From: Sepiola atlantica
Taxonomy: Eukaryota > Mollusca > Cephalopoda > Sepiida > Sepiolidae
Direction: 5' to 3'
Length of the DNA stretch: 64,000 nucleotides
Assembly: GCA_963556195.1 (NCBI GenBank)
Contig: OY744537.1
Location: 20,775,726 to 20,839,725 of the forward strand
Shown: piece by piece, positions 1 through 11,073 of the stretch
How positions within the stretch are numbered: position 1 is the stretch's first letter
Layout of the letters: every line of letters starts with the position of its first letter
Made by a program: the position numbers and the translations under genes
The notes under the pieces: model-generated
Database searches by the model: none
What the model was told of the DNA's origin: nothing
Seen by the model: the letters and a program-made list of their open reading frames with translations, nothing else

Positions 1-300
1 GATCTTGTGGTAATGTGTTCCACAGATGTGAAGTTCTTGGAAAGAAACTCTGTTCATGGAAATTCCATTTGATTTTAGGTACATGAAGGAGGAGAGAAAA
101 GTTCTTTGCAATAGTGATAGAAAGCATTCTGTAAGGTGGGTAGACAATTGGCTGAAGTAGGTAATGAGTTCTTTCGGTACTGAAGGATCTGGAAGTGGTT
201 GATTATCAGCCACATCTTGAAGGTGGTGTTAGGAGTGTAGTCTATGAGTTGGATTCCAGGCATGCTACACTTCGTGAAGTAAATATTACAGTCAAATAAG
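1..300. repeat. Dispersed repeat R2, partial at window start
   Basis: GAAGTTCTTGGAAAGAAACT then CTGTTCATGGAAATTCC is shared with 26785-26880; 120-300 matches nothing else here. Confidence 0.7.
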
Positions 301-339
301 GACAGAAAGTTTTCACCATAATAAGAGTTTGAATACCAT

Positions 340-640
340 CGTCAAGTGTTTTTGGTTTCTTCTTTGGTTTGTTAAGATAGCCTGACATGAGGATATTTCA
401 CCCTACAAGTAAACCCTGGCCAAATAACATAGTATTCAAAGCCCAAAATAAGATCCCCTCAGTATGGCTGCACACTGGCTCATACGAGGAATCGTGCACC
501 TTCTCCTAGTGATGTTACCTCAAGTACCCCACCAGACCAGATGAATTCTTGTCCTGTAATCCGGTCACACCAAGAAAAGACCACAAAAACGATAAACTCT
601 AAGATAGTTATATGGTCAATTGGGGAGATGGAAAGTAATA
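340..640 (+). repeat. Dispersed repeat R1, copy 1
   Basis: GATGTTACCTCAAGTACCCC, ACCAGATGAATTCTTGTCC and CTGACATGAGGATATTTCAC recur inverted at 22905-23225. No coding content recognised. Confidence 0.75.
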
Positions 641-759
641 TTCTTCACTGCTTTATTAACTCAAACTTTGAGAGGTAAGGAGAATCTTAAATGAACACCA
701 GGATATTTTGGGGTTTAGCCTCCTCTAGAGTGAATGGCAAAAACAGCATGGGCGAAATT

Positions 760-1175
760 TCATGAGCTGTTGGCTCTGATAACATTGTGAGCTGGATCTC
801 TCTACATGCGTTGTATAGCAGCTTTGTCAGGAGTGTCATGTTACCCAGTCGTCTCTCGCCCGACTGAAACGCAATGACATATCCATGATTAGATGGATTT
901 GCACTCTCAAATCTGACCAAACCCAACACATTAGGTCAGAGAATTTGCTGAAAGCACTACATTAACCCAGCATTGACGTTATTCTAAGGACGATTCGGTT
1001 ATGCTGGTATGGTCATGTGGAGCGCTCATCCTCCTGTATAAACTGTTGCAGAAGAATGGATGTCTTTAATCGCAGGAAGATTGACCGGCCAAGGAAATCT
1101 TGGAAGCTAGTGATTAGTAAAGACAGTAAGGAATGGAATTTGAAGACAGTTGACCAGCTGAACCGTGTGAACTGA
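760..1175 (+). mobile_element. Decayed non-LTR retrotransposon, C-terminal RT remnant
   Basis: Reads (with a frameshift and one stop) through ARLKRNDISMIRWIC, then DVILRTIRLCWYGHVERS and RPRKSWKLV to a stop at 1173. MiRW-C and RLxWYGHV plus RPrKsW are hallmarks of the post-RT C-terminus of LINEs. Dead. Confidence 0.75.
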
Positions 1176-1535
1176 AGAGTAACCTTGCAAGATATCAAAA
1201 AGCGTCTGACCCTCTGGACAAGGGACAAGTGATGTTAAATGAACAGAAGAAGATTTTTTTTATTAAGTTTGAAATTGGGGGAACTTTTTACAAGTTCTCT
1301 GAGATGGACATTTTTGCTTTCCTCCCCTGAATGGTGGAGTTATATACATACAAACAAACAAAACCATAATGTTTTTGTTGTTCTGTACAAGCTAATAATT
1401 TTACTTGTATAAATTTGTCAACTTTTGTCATCAGTGAGTAGTTGATTACGATGATGACGATGATGATGATTGTTGTTGTTGTTGTTGTTGAGGAGGAGGA
1501 AGTAGAAGGTGGGGGAGGAAGAGGAGTAATTTACA

Positions 1536-1735
1536 CTTTTGCATAGATCTCATGAAGATCGTGCCTCAGAATTGTCTGGTCTGCATGAAGTCCTCCCCGT
1601 TAGTCGCAGCTATCCATTAACCTGCAAGATTGCAGGCTTTTACCCCCGACACCAAAAATCAGCCAGACTCAGCATTTGCATGCGAAGTCAGGGAAGGTTT
1701 GAAGCGATGTTGTTATTCTTACTCCATTGATTTAC
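1536..1735 (+). repeat. Dispersed repeat R3, copy 1
   Basis: CTCATGAAGATCGTGCCTCA, GGTCTGCATGAAGTCCTCC, GTCGCAGCTATCCATTA and TTTTACCCCCGACAC match 30047-30262. Both copies follow a (GAT)n tract, so R3 may be a SINE or LINE end that inserted at or created that tract. Confidence 0.8.
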
Positions 1736-1739
1736 CATT

Positions 1740-3170
1740 CCGTGCCTGACACGTGTTTGCTTGCCAGAGACGACCAGAAGACGATGCAGACTCTTGGATT
1801 TTCATCAGAGCCCTGTTAGCCGGGTAGCTCTGATACTACCATGTTGTCACCGCCACTATCACAGTAAGGAAGGGTTGGACTTTAGGGGGTAGTTGATAAC
1901 GATGGATATGCGCACATACACATTTTGTATCGTTTTCCTTCCACGTGTGAGGGTCGTTAAACACCATCTTTAACTGTGTCCCACATGACTGTACCTCATA
2001 GAGAAGAAGAAAAATTATTTATAATTCCATAATTTTAGTTTTATCTTCCTGACCAGAGAAAAGATGTTATGAACCATGATTTTAAATAGTCATCATTATA
2101 GTACAAAATCTCCCCAAGTTGGTTTGAGAGAGGTAGCTAAAACTAGAATATTTACACCAAGAAAATGTATATATGTTACATGGTCGCGTCGTCCAAGGCA
2201 TGCATAATCCATTATACACATCATGGCTAGTCGTCATTCATAGTCTCATCAATTCACATGGACACACGAGGCTTCTTTTAAATGGAGGATTTATTAGCTT
2301 CAAGACAGAGTGATAAATATGATTACAGAGATTATTAAGAGATTGGTCACTGTGTTAGAGAGAGAGAGAGGGGAGCGAGATAGAAAGAGAGAGAGAGATG
2401 AAAACGGCTTGGGTCGCCATGTTATTCTAACTCATATTGTTTGCCTGCACTACCCCCATTGGGATTTTTTGGGACAAGCAGATTTTTCATGAGTACTTCG
2501 CTCAAGGGTCTGGCAGAAAAGAGATTAGAAATCACTTTTCCTGAAATAACATCATAGTCTTAACTTCCGTTTACTCTCTGGGAGGCATCCTTTTGAACCC
2601 CAATCCATTAGTCATTCCATTCACCCGAATTGAGGGCTTTTGTTAGGGTGAATCAGAAGTAATCGGACAGTCTAAACAGTTTTAGTTCAGATAATAAAAA
2701 TTATAGATATTTAGGTAATACATTATTAAATGTACATGTAGATGAAATAAATTAAATGTGTTTGAAGATACAAACAGACTTTGGTCTTCCTGATCTTGAA
2801 AGATCTTCACATGAACGTTTTGATTCAAAGCACTGAATGAGACTAGCTACCGTATCCCTTTATACTGCTCAATCAAATTTTTATTGAAATCGGCAGCATG
2901 GCCAACTTTTTTTGTTCATTTTGTAAAACATAAATGTTGTAGACCTGTTTAGGGGTACCAACAATGAAATAAAAGAACAACAGGTTTAGAGATAATAATA
3001 ATGAATTGTATTGAACAGAGAAATTATACACAAGTCAGTGTTGGCAGTGCTAGTGCCTAAATGTGCCTCCCAATGTTCTCCCGGCAAAACCGGTATTAAT
3101 GGTAGCCGGTTGCTGCCATTTAGTTATTATTAAAGGGTAGGTAGGTCACCCACAACAATAAATCAGTCGC
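1740..3170. other. Intergenic; only a (GA)n tract
   Basis: A GA-rich microsatellite at 2356-2399. Otherwise AT-rich unique-looking DNA with no supported gene. Confidence 0.6.
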
Positions 3171-3174
3171 GAGA

Positions 3175-3290
3175 TTGCATACCTCCCCATGACAATGTAA
3201 GGATGGTGCAAAGACTTATCTGATCCTTACTTCTCCATATTGTATGAAGTATTCTTGAAGTTATGCCATGGAAACGTTGATAACTGAAAA
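3175..3290 (+). repeat. Dispersed repeat R4, copy 1
   Basis: GACAATGTAAGGATGG, CATATTGTAT and TTATGCCATGGAAACGTTGA recur inverted at 8155-8278. Confidence 0.75.
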
Positions 3291-4408
3291 ACTATTTATC
3301 TAATACGGCTGAGATGTTGCATGTTGGTTATTGTGTTATCAAAGAGCATCATATCCTACATCTAATTTTGAAAAATCGGAATTGAAATTCCATCAAAATT
3401 TCGCCCTTGACCACGGTCAATGTCATATAAGACGCAGGACTTCATTGGCTACATTATGGGCTAAGTAGCGAATCTCTAAGATGAACAGAACTGAAGTTAT
3501 CGCGAAAAGTGTGACTTTCACTCTTCCGTAAACTTGACTTTGGCCTTTGACCTAGATATCCTAAAATTAAATAAGTTGTGACGAACTCAATTGAAAACAT
3601 AACCTCCTTGGCATAGGTAATAAACACACATTTTCTGATTGTCAGTCTTAGATTATTCATTTCTGTCATTCCTGGGACAAGATTTTCAATCTGAAATAGA
3701 CACACAATTGTACATTTCTAACAGACAGGTCAGTTACATTGACACCGGTAACATGTGTTCACAAGAACTGCTTTGGTTAACAATAATCTGGTATCAAGCA
3801 ATCGATCGAGGGAGAGTCTAAAGAGTCGCATGTTAACTTACAATAAGAAGGTACAAGAAGGTATTGACTGTTTGCTTACATCTGACTCACTGCGTATATT
3901 AATTCAACAACTTTGGAGCAAGGTTTTGTCAAAGAAATTATATCTGTAAACTTTATATGAGCGAAGATCATTCCAAATTTGAAAAAAAGTCTATATAATA
4001 ATATGCTAAGCCATTCATGTTTGTCCGTACGTTATCACCTTTCACACACATTTACAAAAATTAAATTGTCCAATTAGCAAAGATATTGATTGGTGGAAAA
4101 TCAGATATCGCTAAGGTAAACAATTCCGACTTTAGCCATTTTTAAATGAATTGTTCCAAGATCAAATTATGCCGTCTCGTTGAGTAAAACAGAATCTTTT
4201 CCCAGTTTGGACACGGGTATTACCATGGCATGTTTCTAAAGAACTGGAACTTTCCTGCTGAACCATATATTATTATATATATCATGAAGGTATGCAGAGA
4301 ATACTTGATGTGTTTTTTTCAATAATTCATAAAGCACATCGTTGGCACCAACTGATGTATTTTGTGTTTTAGAAAGCGATTTGTTCAGTTCTACTCTTGA
4401 TTTTATTT

Positions 4409-4762
4409 CTTGATTCTCTGTTCTTGGCCTTTTGGTCAAGATCAAAGTGTAGTATCTGTTCCGATGGATACTGCACCCCATAGACTGGTATTGTCTTGGC
4501 CTTCGGGGCTTGATTTACGCCGATCCATGGGTCTGTCCTGTGCAGTTCTAAGAGGTCCACCCTCCCAGGCTTCGCCTCCCCTCTTTGGGGAGGAGTAAGT
4601 TTATTGCTTACTGCCTGAGGCGCCCCTACCGGGGAATGCCGACGGGGCTGCCCAGGCAATTTTTAAACCCCACTTTCCCGACCCGACCTTGGGTCACATC
4701 TTACTTGTGGGAGTAAGATAAAAACTGGCCTTGTGCCTAACTCCTGGAGAGGAGTAAATCAA
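4409..4762 (+). mobile_element. U2-snRNA-headed SINE, near full length, with 17-bp target duplication
   Basis: The head (about 4409-4463) copies the 5' end of U2 snRNA: TTGGCCTTTTGG, AAGATCAA and AGTGTAGTATCTGTTC (stem-loop I and the branch-point recognition region). The GC-rich body has hairpins CTCCCC/GGGGAG and AGTAAG/CTTACT; the 3' end is CTCCTGGAGAGGAGTAAAT. TACTCTTGATTTTATTT occurs at 4392-4408 and 4763-4779, a clear target-site duplication, so this is a retrotransposed insert. It lacks the segment with ATGGCCAGAGTGCTCACC that other copies have before the tail. Confidence 0.92.
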
Positions 4763-4779
4763 TACTCTTGATTTTATTT

Positions 4780-6260
4780 TAAATAAATAGATTTCAAAAA
4801 GTGACATTCATTTTATTGATTTGAAGGATATTTAGCTGACAATTACTTTTACAGCAAAGAATATTTATTGTTTTAAAAAGAATTAAATTACTACAATTTG
4901 AAATAAAGAAATAAAGAAAGAAGAGACATATTCGTTTTATTTATTTAAAGAATGTTTAGCTAACAATGACAATTATTTTTATGGAAGAAGAAAGAATAAT
5001 TGTTTTCTTAATAGTATTGACCTTGAGAAACATTTATTTCAAAAGTAATATTATTATTAACAGTAAATTATACAGATTGATGTAGAAAGCACCGTTGTAT
5101 TTCCAAGGGTCTCTCTAGTATCTAATAATAGCATTAAAAATTAATAAAATAATATGTAAACCTCATTTTAGGATTTAAAAACTTATGATAGACAAAAAAA
5201 ATATTTTAAAAGTCTTAATTCTGAATGTGTGTATTGTTAGAGATATTTTAAATACGAATTTGTTTTATATTTCTATATATAAAACTCAATATCTGTATGC
5301 ATGTGCGCATGTGATGTTTTTGAGTTCCCTATAGAAAGAAAGACTATTGTACATAATCAAAAACAACAAGTGAAACCAATTCATGGTCTTTACAAACTCA
5401 AGATCCTCACTTGAGCCACAGAAATTTTTTTTAAATATGAACAATCCATATAATTATTCAACTTTACAACATATTCAATAACCTCTGCAACACGAAAACA
5501 ATCATCTGCTGAATACTGAGTCATATTGGAACTCATGGAAACAAAAACGTGGATACAGCTTCAAAAATCATTGTTACACAATATCGAAACAATCACCAAA
5601 ATTCCATATACTGACCTAAAATAAACAATTAAAAAATTCTTAAAAAACAAATAACAAACTCTTTGGAATACCTGCACTGCAATAATACAAAGAAAATTCA
5701 ACTAACGATCAAAGAGAACTACGAGAGTTATAGAAAAGTGAGAAAAAAGAAGGTAAATCTTGCCCAATTCCATATACATACGTAACTTGCTTATATCTGT
5801 TTAAAGAAGAAGATCCTCCATTCTGTGCTGGTTGTCATGCTCCATTTATTGGTGAAATGTATTGGTTTTAATGAAATCTGTACTGGACATTACCAGGTGG
5901 GTGGCCTGAATGACCTTTTGTAGCAGGTCAATCCAAATGACATTTTTTTGATTCCTCAAGAAAGTAAGGTTATACAAAAAATATAAATACTCCACCTGTT
6001 TTCTACAAACTATTTCTCTATAAAGAATCCTAACAAAATCAGATATTTCTACCAAACAGAATGATTATAAAAGATGATGATTCTATTCTTACTTTTGGTT
6101 GGAATTAAATTACGCACTGAGGTCTATATACCATAAAACAAACAAAACAAAAGAAAACCAAAGAAATAAGAATAAAAATAGCAATAAATAAATATTGTTC
6201 AGGGCTGGGAGTAGGAGTACACAATGGTTCTCGTTAAACAACTGCTAGTATATATTCTCA
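4780..6260. other. Intergenic AT-rich DNA, nothing supported
   Basis: TCTATATATAAAACTC at 5272 resembles a Helitron start but follows T, not A, and no good 3' partner is seen. Confidence 0.5.
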
Positions 6261-6267
6261 TTGTTTG

Positions 6268-6398
6268 TGACTATGGCATGACGAATAAAAGCTCAGACTG
6301 TTAAAAACACCTGGAGTTTCAATCTCAGCTTGAAGAACTTCTCTGTCTAGCCACGCTGAATAGCTGTGATACAGCGAAACAGTCTGTCTATGGATGAC
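6268..6398 (+). mobile_element. tRNA-derived SINE, copy 1
   Basis: B-box-like GAGTTTCAATCTCAGC then CTGTCTAGCCACGCTGAATA and GCTGTGATACAGCGAAACAG. The same order occurs inverted at 61545-61685. GCTGT-GAT-ACAGC can form a small hairpin. Confidence 0.65.
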
Positions 6399-7009
6399 TG
6401 CATATATATCTGTGTATTTATAGATCAACGGTTAATTGAAGAAAATAAATATTTGTATTATAACTAGGCATGTTTTCAAGCCTTAAATAATAAAAAATGT
6501 ACAAAAAAATGTTATTATATTTATGTACTTACATATGTTATTAGTTTTATTTAAATGTAGAATCCATTGAGAAATTTGCCTCATTTTTCAATTGCCAACA
6601 CATTTTTACAACCATTGTTCTCAAAATTAACAACACATTTCGTAACCATTGACAAAAATAAGCTCTAAATAAAACCTGAAAACATTGCTAAAAAATGTTG
6701 TTATTGGGTAATAAATTAGCCTGGTAATGGATCACGTGACATTTCTCCTTGAACCAATGTTGACCAATGACTCATAAAAAAATGTATTATTCCATTAAAT
6801 CGAGATTAAAGAGGTCTTGAAATATGATAAATGAACATTCTTCGTAATCAAAGTAATGTAGATGTGAATAACACTGAAATAACAATGGGGGCTTTCAAGT
6901 AATAGAGCCAACACTCTATAAATGAATATGTATACTATAACTTACCTATGTTATACTAGAGGGCACCATTCATTCCCGTATTTCACCCTGATCTGGTTTA
7001 TTTTTGACA

Positions 7010-7290
7010 ACTCACTTAGCCCCCACTCCCATATAGAGACCGACCTGCTTGTTTTCGGAGCAGCCAGAAAACAGTGGCCGGCCTAACACTTAGCAGAGGG
7101 TTGGAAGGGCCCTACTAACTTACATTTTTCTTTCTTTTTTTAATATTTGTAAATGTTATCCCACTCCCCACGATTAATTTTTTGTAAATAAAATCTATTT
7201 AAAACAAATTGGGGATCATCTAAGTAAGATCAAGCCACAGAGTGAATGTGGTATTTTGGTGAGAGTGTCTAGCACAGATAAAGCCCAACA
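7010..7290 (+). repeat. Dispersed repeat R6, copy 1
   Basis: CCCACTCCCATATAGA, CCAGAAAACAGTG and GTGAATGTGGTATTTTGGTG recur in order at 32860-33110. Unclassified. Confidence 0.6.
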
Positions 7291-8154
7291 GTTTTTGACA
7301 AAATTGAATAAACATTGACCTCCTTCCCCCCGCCAAAAAAAAAAAACGCGTCAGTCTTCATGCTTAAGGCAAAGGATGAACTTTATGAGTATTGTTTTTG
7401 GTTTAAAAAAACCTTGTTGTGAATGTATATGTTCTGTATAAATAAAATAACTTATCTATGTTCCTATCAGAGCTGGTGCTTCTTACCTCTGACTCACCCC
7501 CTTGCTTGAGGGCGAGGAGCTAGCCTGCCGAGGGCTTCATCAGGATCTTTCTTCAGTGCTCTGGAGACTTCATTGGTTTTATTATCATTTCTTTTGTCAC
7601 TTATTGTAAATTATATAGAATAACAACATATTTAATGACACCATTCACAAAAGAAACATTCTGGCGCAAACCTAAATTTGGTAAAACTTCGACTCGTTCG
7701 AAAATCGCTGCGATGTTCGATTTTATAACTTGTATTCCTTATCTCTATTTATAAAGTTTGACAATCTATCGCATTGACAGTGACATTAAAATACTAATTT
7801 TATATACAAAATAGATCTTCAACTTTTTAATATACTTAGAATGTCCATGCGATCGATGTCATCGGCGTAGCTAATTTGCATATTGATTTGAAAAATGACA
7901 TGTCGTTAATTCTTAATTCCTTATTATTATTTTCTAATTCAATGACTGTTTTCACTGTATTATTACACAGAGTTCTATTTAGGCATATGTTTTAGATTGT
8001 GAATAGGAAATTAGCATTTTCAAGTTAATTTACATCTGGAAGTCGCGATCAGGCTCGATATTGAAATGTATAAACACAGCTCCCATCCCCAACAAAAACA
8101 TACACTCACAAACTGTGGCCAAGAAAAAATGTCAGTGATTATCCCTCGGACCCC

Positions 8155-8278
8155 CCCCCCCCTCCCACTCATCAACGTTTCCATGGCATAACTATTGTAT
8201 GAATATTTTATACAATATGTAGAAATAAGACTCAGATAAAACTTTGGCCCATCCTTACATTGTCAGTCGGAGGTACGC
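8155..8278 (-). repeat. Dispersed repeat R4, copy 2
   Basis: Inverted match to 3175-3290 (ATCAACGTTTCCATGGCATA, CCATCCTTACATTGTC). A C-run borders it. Confidence 0.75.
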
Positions 8279-8338
8279 ATGTAGTAGCAGAACAACTACA
8301 GCGACAGTCGCCATTACGATTTTGAATCTGTGCTTAAT

Positions 8339-8715
8339 TTATAAGCTCAGCACTGATTGATGCAAGCATTTAACTTCCTTACTGGCTTGACCAATTAGGC
8401 GGCATCTTTCATGCGAGCTGAGCACGTAATGAAAGACGATAAAACGGATAGATACCTCTTCACTTCCTGTTTTCTTTCCCACGTGCAGGGACTGACAACA
8501 ACATTCCTGTTGCTCGGACCAGCCCTCAAACTCTTCTCTTGGGATGCAACAGAAACTATCTGGGCCTTTGGTCGTAGGTTCGACTTTGACAAGAAGACCC
8601 AAGATTCCAACATGGCTACTTTTGTCGACACACATGGACTACTTAATGGAACACACACATAATTATATACATGGACATTGCTTGACTTCCAATTTGTACT
8701 GTAAACATTCTTCAT
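8339..8715. other. Unrecognised region with overlapping open frames
   Basis: GC-richer than its surroundings. The open frames of 83-106 codons on both strands overlap one another and show no motif I know. Perhaps part of a transposon. Confidence 0.3.
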
Positions 8716-9522
8716 ATATGAACTCTTTCTCTTTTATTACCACAGGACGTTTCCTCCTCTCATATATAAACTTTATTCTCTTCCCTACTAACGGTACATT
8801 TATTTAGAACCATGTGGACTTTCTAATCTTTCCTCTTCATCCATATTCATGGACGCATTCATTCACTAACACCTTTCTCTTTCATTTCTCCTTCTAATCA
8901 CATATTCACGAAGACGGCCAATAAAGTTGTTTTAAATATTAGAAATAGACCTCGTCTATTTCCTATACGCAGTCTCACAACTGACTTATGTTCTTGTTAG
9001 AAAATATGTTTATCTTTTCAAACAGTCTAAGAATCTGGAAGACTGAATAGATGCAGCCAGAGCTGGGTTAACCATTAAACAAAAAGATCCTGATCAAAGA
9101 ATTTGCAATTAAAAAAAGTAGGGAAAACTTTTCAAATATAAATAAAGTATATGGAACAAAACATTGGCTTCCATTGTAAATCGAAATTATCAGGCAAATA
9201 TTTCAAGTAAATCTGTGTTTTTAAAAAAATATGAAAAATAATTCTGCAGGGATGGGAGGGGGGCATAATCTACTTTATTCATAGCTTCTACTTAATCCAG
9301 TCCTGGGTACAGTTCATGTACTCTCCTGTTGTTTTGATAAATAAATGTTCAATATGAACCAGAAAACCTCCACAGATCAATTCACTTATGATGGATCATG
9401 CATTGTGGAGCACAAGACCAACTCTCGCCACCATCTAACTGATTACTATACAGTGCACAATGTGCCAAATACCAACCTAGTCACAGGTACTATTTCTGAG
9501 TTTTCCTTCGAGACAACAATTT

Positions 9523-10110
9523 TACTCGGTATTTTTTACTGTAACGAAACAAAAAAAGAGGTGAAAAACAAATAGACAACAATTAAATGTTACCAAAAGC
9601 AAGATAAGTTACTCTTTTACCTACCTGGATAAGTTTGCTTATGTTTTAACTTATTTTAAAGCGTTTTTTTTTATTCAAAAGAAACCTAGTGTCTTCTCTG
9701 TTCAGTTAGAATGAAAAAAAAAACATAGCTGCCCATAAGCCCTGCACGAGGACCCATGATAATCGCTCAAAAATTGAAAATTAAACAGAATACTGGTAGA
9801 AACACATCCAGTAAATGTCATCAATCGTGCGAAAATGTAATGTTCTACCAGTATTTTGTTTAATTTTCGATTTTTGAGCGATTATTAAGGGTTCTTGTGC
9901 AGAGCTTATGGGTAGCCATGTTTTTTTCCGTTATAACTGAATAGAGTGGACACTAGGTTTCTTTTGAACAAAAAAAACGCTTTAAAATAAGGTAAAACAC
10001 AAACGTATCCAGATAGATAGAAGAGTAACTTATCTTGCCTTTGGTGACATATTTGCTTTTTCACCCCTTTTTTGTTCTATTAGTTACAGTAAAAAATATC
10101 CGTTTACTCT
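9523..10110. mobile_element. Fold-back element with arms of about 280 bp
   Basis: Blocks of the left arm (TATTTTTTACTGTAAC, GCAAGATAAGTTACTCTT, ACTTATTTTAAAGCG, AATCGCTCAAAAATTGAAAA, ACTGGTAGAA) recur inverted in the right arm, around a centre near 9815. Non-coding. A one-arm relative lies at 53440-53590. Confidence 0.9.
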
Positions 10111-10404
10111 ATTATTTTATCCATAGCTTGGAGGGGGGGGGGCATATCTTTCCCAAATCTCAGAATCAAAGTGGCTTTATGATTTTGATGGAATTTAAAA
10201 ACAGCATTTTGAGCCCACATTCTGTAGCATTATAATCATTGCACCAATTCCAATTACCCAGCAAGTATAAGATAAAATGTATAATAATAAAGTTAAGACT
10301 TTTGGTTGGACAAGAAAATACCGAGTAACCCCGTATCTCTACCAATGCTATTGTGGTTAAAAAAAACAAAAAAAAACAATCAGGACACATGAGTTTGTTT
10401 TTAG

Positions 10405-10560
10405 TCTGAAATTCATTTGTAATGGCTATTTTTAACATTTAAAAATATACAAAAGTTGTCAATAATTTTCATATTTCTTTTCAGTGGGTGTGGCCAGAAG
10501 CAAATTTTTAGTGGAAAGGTGCAACCTGTCAGTCAGAGCGTTTTAGAATATATATTTGTA
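10405..10560 (+). repeat. Dispersed repeat R7, copy 1
   Basis: ATTTGTAATGGCTATTTTTA, TTGTCAATAATTTT, TTTTCAGTGGGTGTGGCC recur at 17485-17620. Confidence 0.7.
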
Positions 10561-10696
10561 TTATAAAGATATTGTTCGTTCTTTTTTTTTTTTTTTTTTT
10601 TTTTTTAAGCATTGAATAAAATGTAATAAAATGACGTAAGATTCAATGCTTAAAAAAAAAAAAAAAAAAAAAAAAGAACGAACAATATCTTTATAA
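10561..10696. repeat. Near-perfect inverted repeat with poly-T/poly-A arms
   Basis: TTATAAAGATATTGTTCGTT (10561) plus 25 T and AAGCATTGAAT face ATTCAATGCTT, 24 A and the complement ending 10696. Arms of 56 bp, spacer about 24 bp. Almost no divergence, so young or conserved by gene conversion. Confidence 0.92.
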
Positions 10697-10964
10697 CTCC
10701 CGGCTTGCCCCTGGCATAATCGTTCTTAATATTTTTCACTTCCGCCCTATTCCATCTTGGCGGAGAGCGTCACACCATCTCGATGCTAATTATAAACAAA
10801 AGTAAAGGTTTGTTTATTTTATAAAAAAAAAAATACATCCCTGAAGATGAAGTTTGTAGACTTCGAAATTGATTGGAAAAAGGAAAAAAAAGAAATAAAT
10901 TCTTTCACGCATTGTTAAAAAGGGCTTCTTACGTCATTTTATTATATATTTGTATTATTTACAT

Positions 10965-11060
10965 GTGTCGGACTGTTGTCCCCATCTTGGTTGTTGTTAT
11001 GTTCACAACGTTTCGGTCATTGTCTTCTTCAGGTGATGTTGAATCATAGTTGATAACCGA
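10965..11060 (-). repeat. Penelope-type/hammerhead-like motif, copy 1
   Basis: Minus strand: ATCACCTGAAGAAGACAATG, ACCGAAACGTTGTGAACATA, ACAACAACCAAGATGGGGAC. CTGAAGA...CGAAACGTTG also occurs at 26415-26455 and 46490-46535. It sits at the left edge of the satellite array. Confidence 0.4.
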
Positions 11061-11073
11061 CCTCGAATATAAA

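Noticed and set aside
4369..4659. 96-codon open frame, minus strand, starting MPGQPRRHSP
   Set aside because: Antisense translation of a U2-SINE; the same peptide start appears at 41993-42247 over another SINE copy.
6245..6248. Helitron 3' end (CTAG before T)
   Set aside because: No GC hairpin upstream; the candidate start at 5272 follows T and not A.
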